A stretch of 64,000 bases of DNA from Pseudopedobacter beijingensis. Lineage in GTDB: Bacteria > Bacteroidota > Bacteroidia > Sphingobacteriales > Sphingobacteriaceae. Both the position numbers and the translations under genes were made by a program. Below are positions 34,637 through 42,443 of this stretch, piece by piece; the first letter of the stretch is position 1, and every line of letters begins with the position of its first letter. The notes beneath the pieces were generated by a model that had not been told where the DNA came from, searched no databases, and worked only from the letters and a program-made list of their open reading frames with translations. Location of the stretch: assembly GCF_042678145.1 (NCBI RefSeq), contig NZ_JBHUDG010000018.1, forward strand, positions 105,564 to 169,563, read 5' to 3'.

Positions 34637-36352
34637 TTATTCAAACCATTTCATAACTTCTTCTTTCTGAGGCATAGCTACATCCAGCTTCATTTTCTTA
34701 CGCATTCCGCCTAAGTCATTAAATATTTTATTGGGATTTGCAGCTTTAAGCTCGTCTATAGTATTGATGTTCATTTTACGGATTACCTGAACCCATTCTG
34801 CAGGAACACCTTGCTCTATAAAATCCTCATCAGTTGTTACTTTTGCTTTTTTCTCCGGTCTCATTTGAGGGAAGAACAATACTTCCTGAATAGATGGAGT
34901 GTTGGTTAGAAACATAATCAACCTATCCATTCCTATTCCCAAACCCGATGTAGGAGGCATTCCAAATTCTAAAGCACGCAAAAAATCTTGGTCAATAAAC
35001 ATTGCTTCATCATCACCTTTTTCAGATAATTTAAGTTGTTCTTCGAAACGTTCTCTTTGATCAATAGGGTCGTTCAATTCTGAATACGCATTAGCTATTT
35101 CCTTTCCACATACCATCAGTTCAAAACGCTCTGTTAATTCTGGATTATCTCTATGTTTTTTTGTTAATGGAGACATCTCTATAGGGTAATCCGTAATAAA
35201 TGTGGGTTGAATAAAGTTACCCTCACATTTCTCACCAAATATCTCATCTATAAGCTTGCCTTTACCCATTGTCTCATTCACATCAATTCCCATTCCTTTG
35301 GCCGCTTGACGAATTTCCTCTTCAGATTTTCCTGTAATATCAAAACCTGTGAATTGTTTAATTGCATCAGTCATACTAACTCTGGGGTATGGAGCCTCAA
35401 AGTTAACTTGATGTTCTCCAAACTGAACCTTAGTAGCACCGTTAACCGCAATTGCACAATGTTCCAATAGGTTTTCTGTAAACTCCATCATCCAGTGATA
35501 ATCTTTATAAGCTACATAAATTTCCATTACTGTAAATTCAGGATTATGGGTTCTATCCATTCCTTCATTTCTAAAATTCTTGGAAAATTCGTATACGCCA
35601 TCAAAACCACCTACAATTAATCTTTTAAGGTAAAGTTCGTTGGCAATACGTAAATATAAAGGAATGTCCAGAGCATTGTGATGGGTAATAAAAGGGCGAG
35701 CTGCAGCCCCTCCGGGAATTGCTTGTAAAACTGGAGTTTCAACTTCCATATATCCAGCGTTATTGAAATATTCACGCATAGCTTTGAATAATTTCGTACG
35801 CTTAACAAAAATATCTCTATTTTGAGAGTTTACAATTAGATCGACATAACGCATTCTGTAACGTTGCTCAGGATCAGTAAAAGCATCAAAGGTTTTACCA
35901 TCAGCCTCTTTTACAATAGGCAGAGGTCTTAAGGATTTTGTAAGAACTTTTAATGTTTGGACATGGATGCTGATTTCTCCGGTTTGCGTGGTAAATACGA
36001 AACCAGTGATACCGATAATATCACCTATATCCAGCAACTTTTTAAATACGGTATTGTAAAGTGTTTTATCTTCTCCCGGACAAACATCATCTCTTCTGAT
36101 ATAAACCTGTATTCTCCCAGTAGAGTCTTGCAATTCAACAAAAGAAGCATTCCCCATAATTCTACGGGTCATAATTCTTCCGGCTAAACTGATATTCTTA
36201 TATGATGTTTTGTCTCTTTCGTAGTTTGTAGCTATATCTAATGCATTTGCGTTCACTTCAAATGCTTCTGCAGGATAGGGGTCTATTCCAAGTTTTCTTA
36301 ATTCCTGTAACGACTGGCGTCTTTGTATCTCCTGTTCTGAAAGTGTACTCAT
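34637..36352 (-). CDS. lysS: Lysine--tRNA ligase
   Basis: The 571-residue class II synthetase has an N-terminal OB-fold anticodon-binding domain (about 50-150; ISLAGRIMTRRIMGNASFVELQ). Class II motifs follow: motif 1 in FNNAGYMEVETPVLQAIPGGAAARPF, motif 2 in FRNEGMDRTHNPEFTVMEIY and motif 3 in GLGIGMDRLIMFL. A C-terminal extension of about 70 residues (from EKKAKVTTDEDFIEQGVPAEW) is seen in many Bacteroidota LysS. The enzyme charges tRNA-Lys. No leader peptide or attenuator of the tyrS kind is visible upstream. Confidence 0.95.
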   Translation of the reverse strand: MSTLSEQEIQRRQSLQELRKLGIDPYPAEAFEVNANALDIATNYERDKTSYKNISLAGRIMTRRIMGNASFVELQDSTGRIQVYIRRDDVCPGEDKTLYNTVFKKLLDIGDIIGITGFVFTTQTGEISIHVQTLKVLTKSLRPLPIVKEADGKTFDAFTDPEQRYRMRYVDLIVNSQNRDIFVKRTKLFKAMREYFNNAGYMEVETPVLQAIPGGAAARPFITHHNALDIPLYLRIANELYLKRLIVGGFDGVYEFSKNFRNEGMDRTHNPEFTVMEIYVAYKDYHWMMEFTENLLEHCAIAVNGATKVQFGEHQVNFEAPYPRVSMTDAIKQFTGFDITGKSEEEIRQAAKGMGIDVNETMGKGKLIDEIFGEKCEGNFIQPTFITDYPIEMSPLTKKHRDNPELTERFELMVCGKEIANAYSELNDPIDQRERFEEQLKLSEKGDDEAMFIDQDFLRALEFGMPPTSGLGIGMDRLIMFLTNTPSIQEVLFFPQMRPEKKAKVTTDEDFIEQGVPAEWVQVIRKMNINTIDELKAANPNKIFNDLGGMRKKMKLDVAMPQKEEVMKWFE

Positions 36353-36508
36353 TAATTTCGAAATTTGCGCAAAAATACGCTTTATTTTTCGTTACATCAA
36401 TATTGTTTTAACAGTAGCCTTATTCCAATTCCTACTATTCAGTATAGGATATTAGTATTGATGGGTAATTCATTTTAAAAGTTTATAGATAGAAGCAAAT
36501 ATATATTC

Positions 36509-36550
36509 ATAATGAGTCCATGATTTTAACTAAAAACATGGACTCATTAT
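36509..36550. repeat. Perfect 14-bp inverted repeat upstream of lysS
   Basis: ATAATGAGTCCATG (36509-36522) and CATGGACTCATTAT (36537-36550) flank a 14-base AT loop. It lies in the 36353-36631 gap between lysS and the insertion sequence, about 160 bases before the lysS start. Its role is unknown; no T-run follows. Confidence 0.75.
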
Positions 36551-36631
36551 GGAGAAATTATGGAAAAATAATGGATTTATATAGAAGCTATTACCGACAA
36601 TAATACAGTGTATAATGAAATGATATTGATC

Positions 36632-36665
36632 TGTCCTATCCTAGATTTACTTGACAAATTTGGAC
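36632..36665 (+). repeat. Left terminal inverted repeat of the IS3 element
   Basis: It begins TGTCCTATCCTAGATTTAC and matches the inverted right end in 27 of 34 positions. Confidence 0.85.
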
Positions 36666-36698
36666 GGTAATTACTAATTTCGGTTTACAATTTATATT

Positions 36699-36750
36699 AT
36701 TTTCCTGATATTACTTTACACTAAATTTTATTTTCCTGATTTCACTTTAC
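36699..36750. repeat. Two 21-bp direct repeats inside the IS left end
   Basis: ATTTTCCTGATATTACTTTAC (36699-36719) recurs as ATTTTCCTGATTTCACTTTAC (36730-36750), 19 of 21 identical and 31 bases apart. The second overlaps the last codons of orfB. They may be transposase binding sites or the result of an internal duplication. Confidence 0.6.
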
Positions 36751-37598
36751 CTTGCATTACTTGATGCATGTTTTGCTTGTGGTGTTTGAAGCTGGCAAGA
36801 GAAGTGGGGCCTGATCTGGTTATAACTGATAATTGCGTTTTCTACTGCATCTTTAGCTTGTTGGTATGAGTCAAAAGATTGGTATAGATTAAATTCTTGT
36901 TTTAAAATACCATTCACCCGCTCTGCGATAGCATTATCATAAGGGCTTCCATTTTGAGTCATGCTAATTTGTACATTTTGGCTGATCAATAATTGGACAT
37001 AATCGTCACAGCAGTATTGAATTCCCCTGTCAGAGTGATGAATAAGAGGTCTTTTGGGGTATAATCTTGATTTTAACGCTATCTGAAATGCTTTTATGCA
37101 TCCTTCTGCTTTTAAGTTTCGACTTAAGTTATAACCTACAATTTTTCTTGAATAAGCATCTGTAATCAAACTAAGATAGATAAAACCTTTTTTTGTTTTT
37201 AAATAGGTAATATCGCTCACCCATATTTCTTCTGCCATTATTGCTTTACGTCTTTGCACCAGATCCGGCCATTTCTTAAAATGATGAAAGGAATTGGTCG
37301 TTCTGGCATATAATCTCCGGGGCTTAACCAGCAAATTATTTTCCTTTAATAAGCAGAAAAAAGCATCTCTTCCCATCGAAATCTGATGAGCAGATAGGAA
37401 TTTTTGCAGCATGGAGTACATCTTAAGGCCGCCGAGGTGGGGCAATTCACTTTTTATTTGTCGAACCTGTTCTATCACTAAAGTTCTTTGTAATTGTTTC
37501 TGCCCCTTATTTTCAGCTAGCTGATACCAACCTTGACGACTTCTACCAAACAAAGCACAAATTGTTGTTAGGGAAATTTCATGATATATTTCTTTCAT
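36747..37598 (-). CDS. IS3-family transposase OrfB (DDE integrase domain)
   Basis: This 283-residue protein has an N-terminal HTH_21-like region (HLGGLKMYSMLQKFL) and an rve catalytic core. The DDE residues are in EIWVSDITYLKT, LIHHSDRGIQYC and NAIAERVNGILKQEF. It is in the -1 frame relative to OrfA and probably is made mainly as an OrfAB fusion through the heptamer at 37622-37628. The ATG at 37598 could allow separate synthesis. Confidence 0.93.
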   Translation of the reverse strand: MKEIYHEISLTTICALFGRSRQGWYQLAENKGQKQLQRTLVIEQVRQIKSELPHLGGLKMYSMLQKFLSAHQISMGRDAFFCLLKENNLLVKPRRLYARTTNSFHHFKKWPDLVQRRKAIMAEEIWVSDITYLKTKKGFIYLSLITDAYSRKIVGYNLSRNLKAEGCIKAFQIALKSRLYPKRPLIHHSDRGIQYCCDDYVQLLISQNVQISMTQNGSPYDNAIAERVNGILKQEFNLYQSFDSYQQAKDAVENAIISYNQIRPHFSCQLQTPQAKHASSNAR

Positions 37599-37603
37599 TT
37601 GTC

Positions 37604-37960
37604 CTACTGTTTGGTACCAGGCTTTTTTACAATATCTACCCCCATTTCCCGTTCGGCATTACGAATGAGCATTTCTAATGCGGTGATCTTAAGTTTTGCC
37701 AACGCTAATTCCTCTTCAAGCTTAGGGGTGTTTGAGGGCCTTAATTCCGCAGGAGAACTTGTCTCTGGGGCTGGGTCAGGATGATGCTTATTGTACCACT
37801 TTACAAAGTAAAATACATTGTCTGAATTTAAATTGTATTTCTTGCCAACCTGACGGGCGCTATAGTCACCCAAAATATATTCTCGGGCAACTGCAATTTT
37901 AAAACTGTCTTCGAATAAAGGAGTACGACCTTTGCTCTTTCCTTTTCTTGGTTTTTCCAT
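37604..37960 (-). CDS. IS3-family transposase OrfA (helix-turn-helix)
   Basis: The 118-residue protein has a helix-turn-helix (FEDSFKIAVAREYILGDYSA, RQVGKKYNLNSDNVFYFVKW) and a C-terminal leucine-zipper-like helix (LEEELALAKLKITALEMLI), as in IS3 OrfA proteins that bind the element ends. The slippery site for frameshifting lies 12 codons before the end. Confidence 0.9.
   Translation of the reverse strand: MEKPRKGKSKGRTPLFEDSFKIAVAREYILGDYSARQVGKKYNLNSDNVFYFVKWYNKHHPDPAPETSSPAELRPSNTPKLEEELALAKLKITALEMLIRNAEREMGVDIVKKPGTKQ
37622..37628 (-). promoter_or_regulatory. Programmed -1 frameshift site A AAA AAG
   Basis: The minus-strand heptamer A AAA AAG is in the right phase of orfA (gtA AAA AAG). 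A -1 shift here leads directly into the orfB frame (AWYQTVGQMKEIYHE) without a stop, giving the OrfAB transposase. Confidence 0.8.
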
Positions 37961-37982
37961 TGTTCTTTAAAGTTAGGATTTT

Positions 37983-38016
37983 GTCCAAACTTGTAAAGTG
38001 GATTTAGGAACGGACA
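37983..38016 (-). repeat. Right terminal inverted repeat of the IS3 element
   Basis: It reads inward as TGTCCGTTCCTAAATCCAC and matches the left end in 27 of 34 positions. It is followed by ATC, the duplicated target. Confidence 0.85.
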
Positions 38017-38220
38017 ATCATAATTAAATTGATATGAAAGCAAGAGGATGGGTGAAATGGCGAAAGATATTAAGATGATTATATATTCTAACTGTTAAAT
38101 AAAATGTTAAATTCTCTATAACTATTCTTCAAGAAAAACCAAAATGTTAATATTGTGTATTAGTTTAATTCAGACAACAAACAACATTAAAAACACAATT
38201 AACATAGCAGTTTTAAAATT

Positions 38221-38631
38221 ATGAAAAAGATTTTTCTAGGTGCATTTTTAGCCCTTACAGCAATCAGCGGATCAACATTTGCAGAAACTAATTCCAGGTT
38301 AAACATGACGCTTGATTTAGGAAAAGCAGCAGGTACTGTTACAGAAATTACTTCCTCTTTAAATTCGTTAAACTTAACAGGAACCCAAACCAAAACAGTT
38401 ACTGATGCCCTTACCAATTACGTGACCAAGTATAATACTTTAAAGGCAATTTCGGGAACGGCACAGGGAGTAGCTCAATTGTCCAGTGCAAAATCAACAG
38501 CATTGTCGGCAATCAAAACATCTTTAGGCAGTAGTAAATACAGTACTTTTATTAGCTCGTTAGGTACTATAGCTGGTAATGCTACAACTTCAGCTACAGC
38601 AAAAACAATAATCAACAGTCTGATTAAATAA
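38221..38631 (+). CDS. Small secreted Ser/Thr-rich protein, function unknown
   Basis: The 136-residue protein has a clear Sec signal peptide (MKKIFLGAFLALTAISG, cleavage near TFAE). The mature part of about 115 residues is low in complexity and rich in Ser, Thr, Ala and Leu, with no cysteine. It looks helical, with two similar segments (SSLNSLNLTGTQTKTVTDAL and SAIKTSLGSSKYSTFISSLG). I recognise no family. It lies just beyond the insertion sequence and before two palindromic repeats, as a single gene. Confidence 0.65.
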   Translation: MKKIFLGAFLALTAISGSTFAETNSRLNMTLDLGKAAGTVTEITSSLNSLNLTGTQTKTVTDALTNYVTKYNTLKAISGTAQGVAQLSSAKSTALSAIKTSLGSSKYSTFISSLGTIAGNATTSATAKTIINSLIK

Positions 38632-38664
38632 TAAATTAGTCTTTTAACAAGGATTTTTTTAAAG

Positions 38665-38750
38665 TCTTTTTATCATTTTGACCAACAGGAGAAACTTTTT
38701 TCAGAATAATCTATAAGGGGTTTTCTCCTAACGTCGGAATGATAAAAAGT
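38665..38750. repeat. Long imperfect palindrome (family copy 1)
   Basis: Outer arms CTTTTTATCATT (38666-38677) and AATGATAAAAAG (38738-38749) pair perfectly. Inner arms around CAGGAGAAA and TTTTCTCCTA extend the stem. It resembles the other dispersed copies by its ATGACA/TCATT core and lies downstream of the small secreted protein gene. Confidence 0.65.
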
Positions 38751-38845
38751 GTTGATTTATGTTTTTAGCCATTCCGTCCTAGACACCTTCCTTATCGAAG
38801 CTTGACTTAATTTTCTTGAATTTATTTCCTTAATAAGAGGGAGGA

Positions 38846-38962
38846 GTATCAAAAGAATTTTGTCATTCCGATCACAGTCAAGAGATCTCTTTCAGAAGTA
38901 CTTAGAGAAAAGATTTCTCTTCGCTGTACTCATCCAAATGACAACGTTTTATTTTTGATACA
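38846..38962. repeat. Long imperfect palindrome (family copy 2)
   Basis: The arms begin GTATCAAAA (38846) and end TTTTGATAC (38961). Inside are TGTCATTCCGA and CAAATGACA, GAGATCTCTTTC, AAGTACTTAG and TTCGCTGTACTCAT. The same order recurs at 42322 and, more loosely, at 63783. It occupies most of the gap between 38632 and 39098, which has no gene. Confidence 0.75.
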
Positions 38963-39098
38963 GTCTCGACAGAATGCGTTGATTCACGCTAATGGGATTT
39001 TGTTTTGTTTCGTAACTGTCAGATTCTGATTTAAAGAAAACATTTTTTCTTTCAAATCGTCTTATTGTATAAATTTACAAAATTAAGTTAAATTTAAT

Positions 39099-39965
39099 AT
39101 GAGTTTAATTCTGAAACCTATAGATAGGGTTGATCAAATCAGTAAAGAAGACTTTATCAAAAACTATCTTATTCCCAGAAAACCATTGGTTATTAAAGAC
39201 ATGACCAAAACATGGCCTGCTTTAGAAAAATGGACTTTTGAATATATAAAAGAAACTGTTGGTGATAAAATTGTTCCTCTTTATGATAGCTCGAAGGCAG
39301 ATCCTTCTAAACCTATAAATGCAGCTGCAGCCGAAATGCAGTTTGGGGATTATATAGATCTGATTAGAAGAGAGCCTACGGATTTGAGAATATTTTTCTT
39401 TGACCCTATCAAACATGCACCAGGCTTATTAAACGATTATTGTCCGCCAAAAGATTTAATGGGGGGCTTTCTGGATAAATATCCAGGCATGTTTTTCGGT
39501 GGAGCCGGGTCGGTGACCTTCTTGCATTATGATATAGACCTCCCACATATCTTTCATACGCATTTTCATGGTAGAAAGCATATTATTCTGTTTGATTATA
39601 AATGGCATACCAGATTGTATAAAATACCATTTGCCACTTATGCTTTAGAAGATTATGATATTTCTAATCCTGATTTTGAGAAATTTCCGGCATTGGACGG
39701 AATAGAAGGAGTAGAAGCATTTTTAGAACATGGAGAAACATTGTTTATGCCAACAGGTATGTGGCACTGGATGAAATACCTGGATGGTTCTTTCTCTATC
39801 TCATTAAGAGCCTGGGACAAATCGTGGGCTATAAAAGCAAAGAGTTTATATAACTTAACCATCCAAAGAAAGTTTGATGATTATATGAAGAAAGCTTTCA
39901 GCACAAAGTATATGGATTGGAAAGAACGTTTAGCTATAAAAAGAGCAGAAAAAGCTATAAAATAA
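39099..39965 (+). CDS. Cupin-like/JmjC-type iron oxygenase
   Basis: The 288-residue cytoplasmic protein is a Cupin_8/JmjC-like 2-oxoglutarate dioxygenase. The HxD pair is in VTFLHYDIDLPHIFH and the distal His is in FMPTGMWHWMKYLDG, forming the Fe(II) facial triad. RKHIILFDYKWHTRLY provides the usual 2-oxoglutarate/cupin strand. Relatives include asparagine and ribosomal-protein hydroxylases; the target here is unknown. It is a single gene ended by a strong terminator at 39990. Confidence 0.85.
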   Translation: MSLILKPIDRVDQISKEDFIKNYLIPRKPLVIKDMTKTWPALEKWTFEYIKETVGDKIVPLYDSSKADPSKPINAAAAEMQFGDYIDLIRREPTDLRIFFFDPIKHAPGLLNDYCPPKDLMGGFLDKYPGMFFGGAGSVTFLHYDIDLPHIFHTHFHGRKHIILFDYKWHTRLYKIPFATYALEDYDISNPDFEKFPALDGIEGVEAFLEHGETLFMPTGMWHWMKYLDGSFSISLRAWDKSWAIKAKSLYNLTIQRKFDDYMKKAFSTKYMDWKERLAIKRAEKAIK

Positions 39966-39989
39966 AATTTGTACAAAAACAGATTTTAA

Positions 39990-40028
39990 AAATGTATCGT
40001 TGGGATAGTAACAACGATACATTTTTTT
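39990..40028 (+). terminator. Rho-independent terminator
   Basis: A 12-bp perfect stem (39991-40002 with 40012-40023) around ATGTATCGTTG is followed by eight T. It ends the cupin gene transcript. Confidence 0.88.
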
Positions 40029-40086
40029 TATAATCTACTATTTGTAACAAAACTATGTAAAGCAGCAGAAAAAACTGGCTTAACAT

Positions 40087-40094
40087 TAAATTTG
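40087..40094 (+). promoter_or_regulatory. -7 box of the S46 peptidase gene
   Basis: TAAATTTG matches TAnnTTTG exactly. The transcript would begin near 40100, making ATG 40109 or 40115 the first usable starts and excluding a start further upstream. Confidence 0.55.
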
Positions 40095-40114
40095 CTATCT
40101 TGTTAAATATGATT

Positions 40115-42280
40115 ATGAATACACGACTATTACTAAAAACATTGATTTTAGGTTTGGTATTGAACATTTCTAAACCAGTATTTGCTGATGAAGGAATGTG
40201 GATACCTATGCTAATTGGCAAAAACTACGATCAGATGAAATCTCAAGGTTTTAAATTAACTCCGCAAGATTTATATGATATCAATAAAGCCAGTTTAAAA
40301 GATGCTATAGTTTCTTTCGGAGGTTTTTGTACCGGAGAACTGGTATCAAAAAACGGATTACTTTTCACCAATCACCACTGTGGTTATGACGCTATTGCTA
40401 CAGAATCAACACCAGAAAATAATATATTGGATAATGGATTTTATGCCAAAAACTATAGCGAAGAAAGACCTATTAAAGGACTTTTTGTAAATTTCCTGGT
40501 TAAAATAGAAGATGTTACAGATAAAATATTAACACAAACAAACCAATTAACCGGTACTGAAAAAGAAGCAAAAATAACGGAGATAGGTGATAAACTAGCG
40601 GCCGAAGCTACCAAAGGCACACACTATAATGCTTTTGTAAGAGATTTCTTTAAAGGCAATCAGTATTTTTTGTTTGTTATGGAAAAATTTACTGATATCA
40701 GACTGGTAGGTACACCGCCCCAATCAATAGGTAAATTTGGTGGCGATACCGATAACTGGGTTTGGCCAAGACAAACGGGAGATTTCTCTATTTTTAGGGT
40801 TTATGCCGGAAAAGACAATAAGCCCGCCGCTTACGCTAAAGACAACAAACCTTATTCACCCAAAAAGTATTTACCTGTTTCTGTAAAAGGAGTAGAAAAC
40901 AATGATTTTGCTATGGTTTATGGTTTTCCGGGACGTACCGATAGATTTTTAACTTCTTACGGTGTTTCTTTAGCCATAGACTCAGTATCTCCGGAAATAG
41001 TAAAACTCAGAGATATCCGTTTGAAAGCCTGGAAAAAGGAAATGGACAAAGATGTAGCGTTCAGGTTAAAGATATCATCCCAGTATGCCAGTGTAGCTAA
41101 TTATTGGAAGTATTTTATTGGACAGTCCGAACAGTTAAAAGCTTTAAAGATAGAAGACAAGAAAAGGGCAGAAGAGCAGGAATTTAATCAGTGGGTAGGG
41201 AGCAAACCGGAATATGCAGGTTTAATGCAAAAATATAACGAACTGTATACTAATTATGCTCCTTATGCCAAACATCGGGTGTTTATTACAGAAGGTTTTT
41301 ATGCTTCTAAATGGGTTGCCAATATCTTAAAACTGCAAAACAGTATAGAAAAGCTAACCAAAGAGGTTAAAGGAACAGATGCTTATAATAATCTACAAAA
41401 AACCGCTCTGGAAACCATAGAATCTTATAAAGAGACCTATAATGCTACAGCAGATAAAGCTATTTTAACAGGAATGTTAACCGCTTTTTATGAGGATATC
41501 CCTAAAAATCAGCATCCTGATTTTTATAATGATATCTTAAAGAAGTACAAAGCAAAAACACCTCAGGAAACTTTTGAGAAGTATGCCAATGCATTATGGA
41601 AAGAATCTGTATTGATAGATCCTGATAAACTGATAGCATTTATAAATAATCCTAACCAGAAAAAATTCAATGAAGATATCGCTTATCAATATGCTAAGAA
41701 TCTGGTTATCCCGGAATATATCAGTAAAAACTTAGGTACTGTTTTAAAAGACTTCGAAAATCAGAAACAGGAGTTAGACCACCTTTATTTTAAAGCTTTA
41801 TTAAAGAAAAACGAAGGTAAACTAATGTACCCAGATGCAAATTCTACAATGAGGATTACTTATGGCAATGTACAAAACTATGCACCTAAAGATGGTGTAC
41901 TGTACGAAGCCACCACTACCATAGATGGTGTTATGGAAAAATACATTCCCAACGATTCTGAATTTGATTTACCTGCTAATTTCTTAGCTGCTTATAAAGC
42001 CAGAAACTTTGGTTCATACGGTAGCAACGGTACGTTGGTTGTCAATTTTATTTCTAACAATGATATTACCGGAGGAAACTCAGGTTCACCGGTTATTAAT
42101 GGCAATGGTGAATTAATAGGTCTGGCTTTTGATGGCAATTGGGAAGCTATGAGTGGAGATATTGCTTTTGATAAAAAGTTTAAGAGATCTATAAACGTAG
42201 ATATACGCTATGTTTTATGGTGTATTGATGTACTAGGAGGTGCTAAAAACATTATAGACGAACTGGAAATCAGAAAATAG
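40115..42280 (+). CDS. S46 family dipeptidyl-peptidase, DPP7-type
   Basis: The protein (about 721 residues) has a signal peptide (ending PVFADEG) and the S46 catalytic residues: His in LFTNHHCGYDAI, Asp in FGGDTDNWVWPR and Ser in DITGGNSGSPV. Eighteen residues after the Ser the sequence is FDGNWE. In this family Gly at that place goes with DPP7-like preference for hydrophobic P1 residues, whereas DPP11 has Arg (FDR) and cuts after Asp/Glu. The enzyme should release dipeptides in the periplasm for amino-acid uptake. The frame also opens at 40100 (TTG) and 40109 (ATG); ATG 40115 gives the best n-region. A long palindrome follows the stop. Confidence 0.9.
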   Translation: MNTRLLLKTLILGLVLNISKPVFADEGMWIPMLIGKNYDQMKSQGFKLTPQDLYDINKASLKDAIVSFGGFCTGELVSKNGLLFTNHHCGYDAIATESTPENNILDNGFYAKNYSEERPIKGLFVNFLVKIEDVTDKILTQTNQLTGTEKEAKITEIGDKLAAEATKGTHYNAFVRDFFKGNQYFLFVMEKFTDIRLVGTPPQSIGKFGGDTDNWVWPRQTGDFSIFRVYAGKDNKPAAYAKDNKPYSPKKYLPVSVKGVENNDFAMVYGFPGRTDRFLTSYGVSLAIDSVSPEIVKLRDIRLKAWKKEMDKDVAFRLKISSQYASVANYWKYFIGQSEQLKALKIEDKKRAEEQEFNQWVGSKPEYAGLMQKYNELYTNYAPYAKHRVFITEGFYASKWVANILKLQNSIEKLTKEVKGTDAYNNLQKTALETIESYKETYNATADKAILTGMLTAFYEDIPKNQHPDFYNDILKKYKAKTPQETFEKYANALWKESVLIDPDKLIAFINNPNQKKFNEDIAYQYAKNLVIPEYISKNLGTVLKDFENQKQELDHLYFKALLKKNEGKLMYPDANSTMRITYGNVQNYAPKDGVLYEATTTIDGVMEKYIPNDSEFDLPANFLAAYKARNFGSYGSNGTLVVNFISNNDITGGNSGSPVINGNGELIGLAFDGNWEAMSGDIAFDKKFKRSINVDIRYVLWCIDVLGGAKNIIDELEIRK

Positions 42281-42321
42281 TTTATCCTTTCTGGTATTTA
42301 AGTTTTTCTAGAAATGAGGTT

Positions 42322-42435
42322 GTATCAAAAGGACCTTGTCATCCGGACCACAGCAGAGGGATCTCTTTCATAAGTACTTAGGGAAGAGATCCCTCCGCTG
42401 TACTCATCGAAATAACAATGTTTTTATTTGATACA
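42322..42435. repeat. Long imperfect palindrome (family copy 3)
   Basis: It begins GTATCAAAAGGACCTTGTCAT and ends AATAACAATGTTTTTATTTG followed by ATACAGCC. Between are GGGATCTCTTTC, AAGTACTTAGGG, GAGATCCCTCCGCTGTACTC. The two halves fold into one long hairpin. It sits between the convergent S46 and DUF389 genes and could end both transcripts. Confidence 0.78.
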
Positions 42436-42443
42436 GCCATTTT

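Larger units (their letters stand above)
36632..38016 (-). mobile_element. Complete IS3-family insertion sequence (about 1385 bp)
   Basis: The element has two leftward ORFs (orfA 37604-37960, orfB 36747-37598) and terminal inverted repeats of about 34 bp with 27 matches: TGTCC...TTTGGAC at 36632-36665 and its complement at 37983-38016. A 3-bp ATC target duplication flanks it (36629-36631 and 38017-38019). Both ORFs and the frameshift site are intact, so it could be active. It interrupts a gap, and joining the flanks does not recreate an obvious gene. Confidence 0.92.

Noticed and set aside
36353..36508. Leader-peptide attenuator for lysS
   Set aside because: I found no short ORF with a Lys codon run and no terminator directly before lysS.
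40115..42280. DPP11 (Asp/Glu-specific S46 peptidase)
   Set aside because: The residue that is Arg in DPP11 is Gly here.
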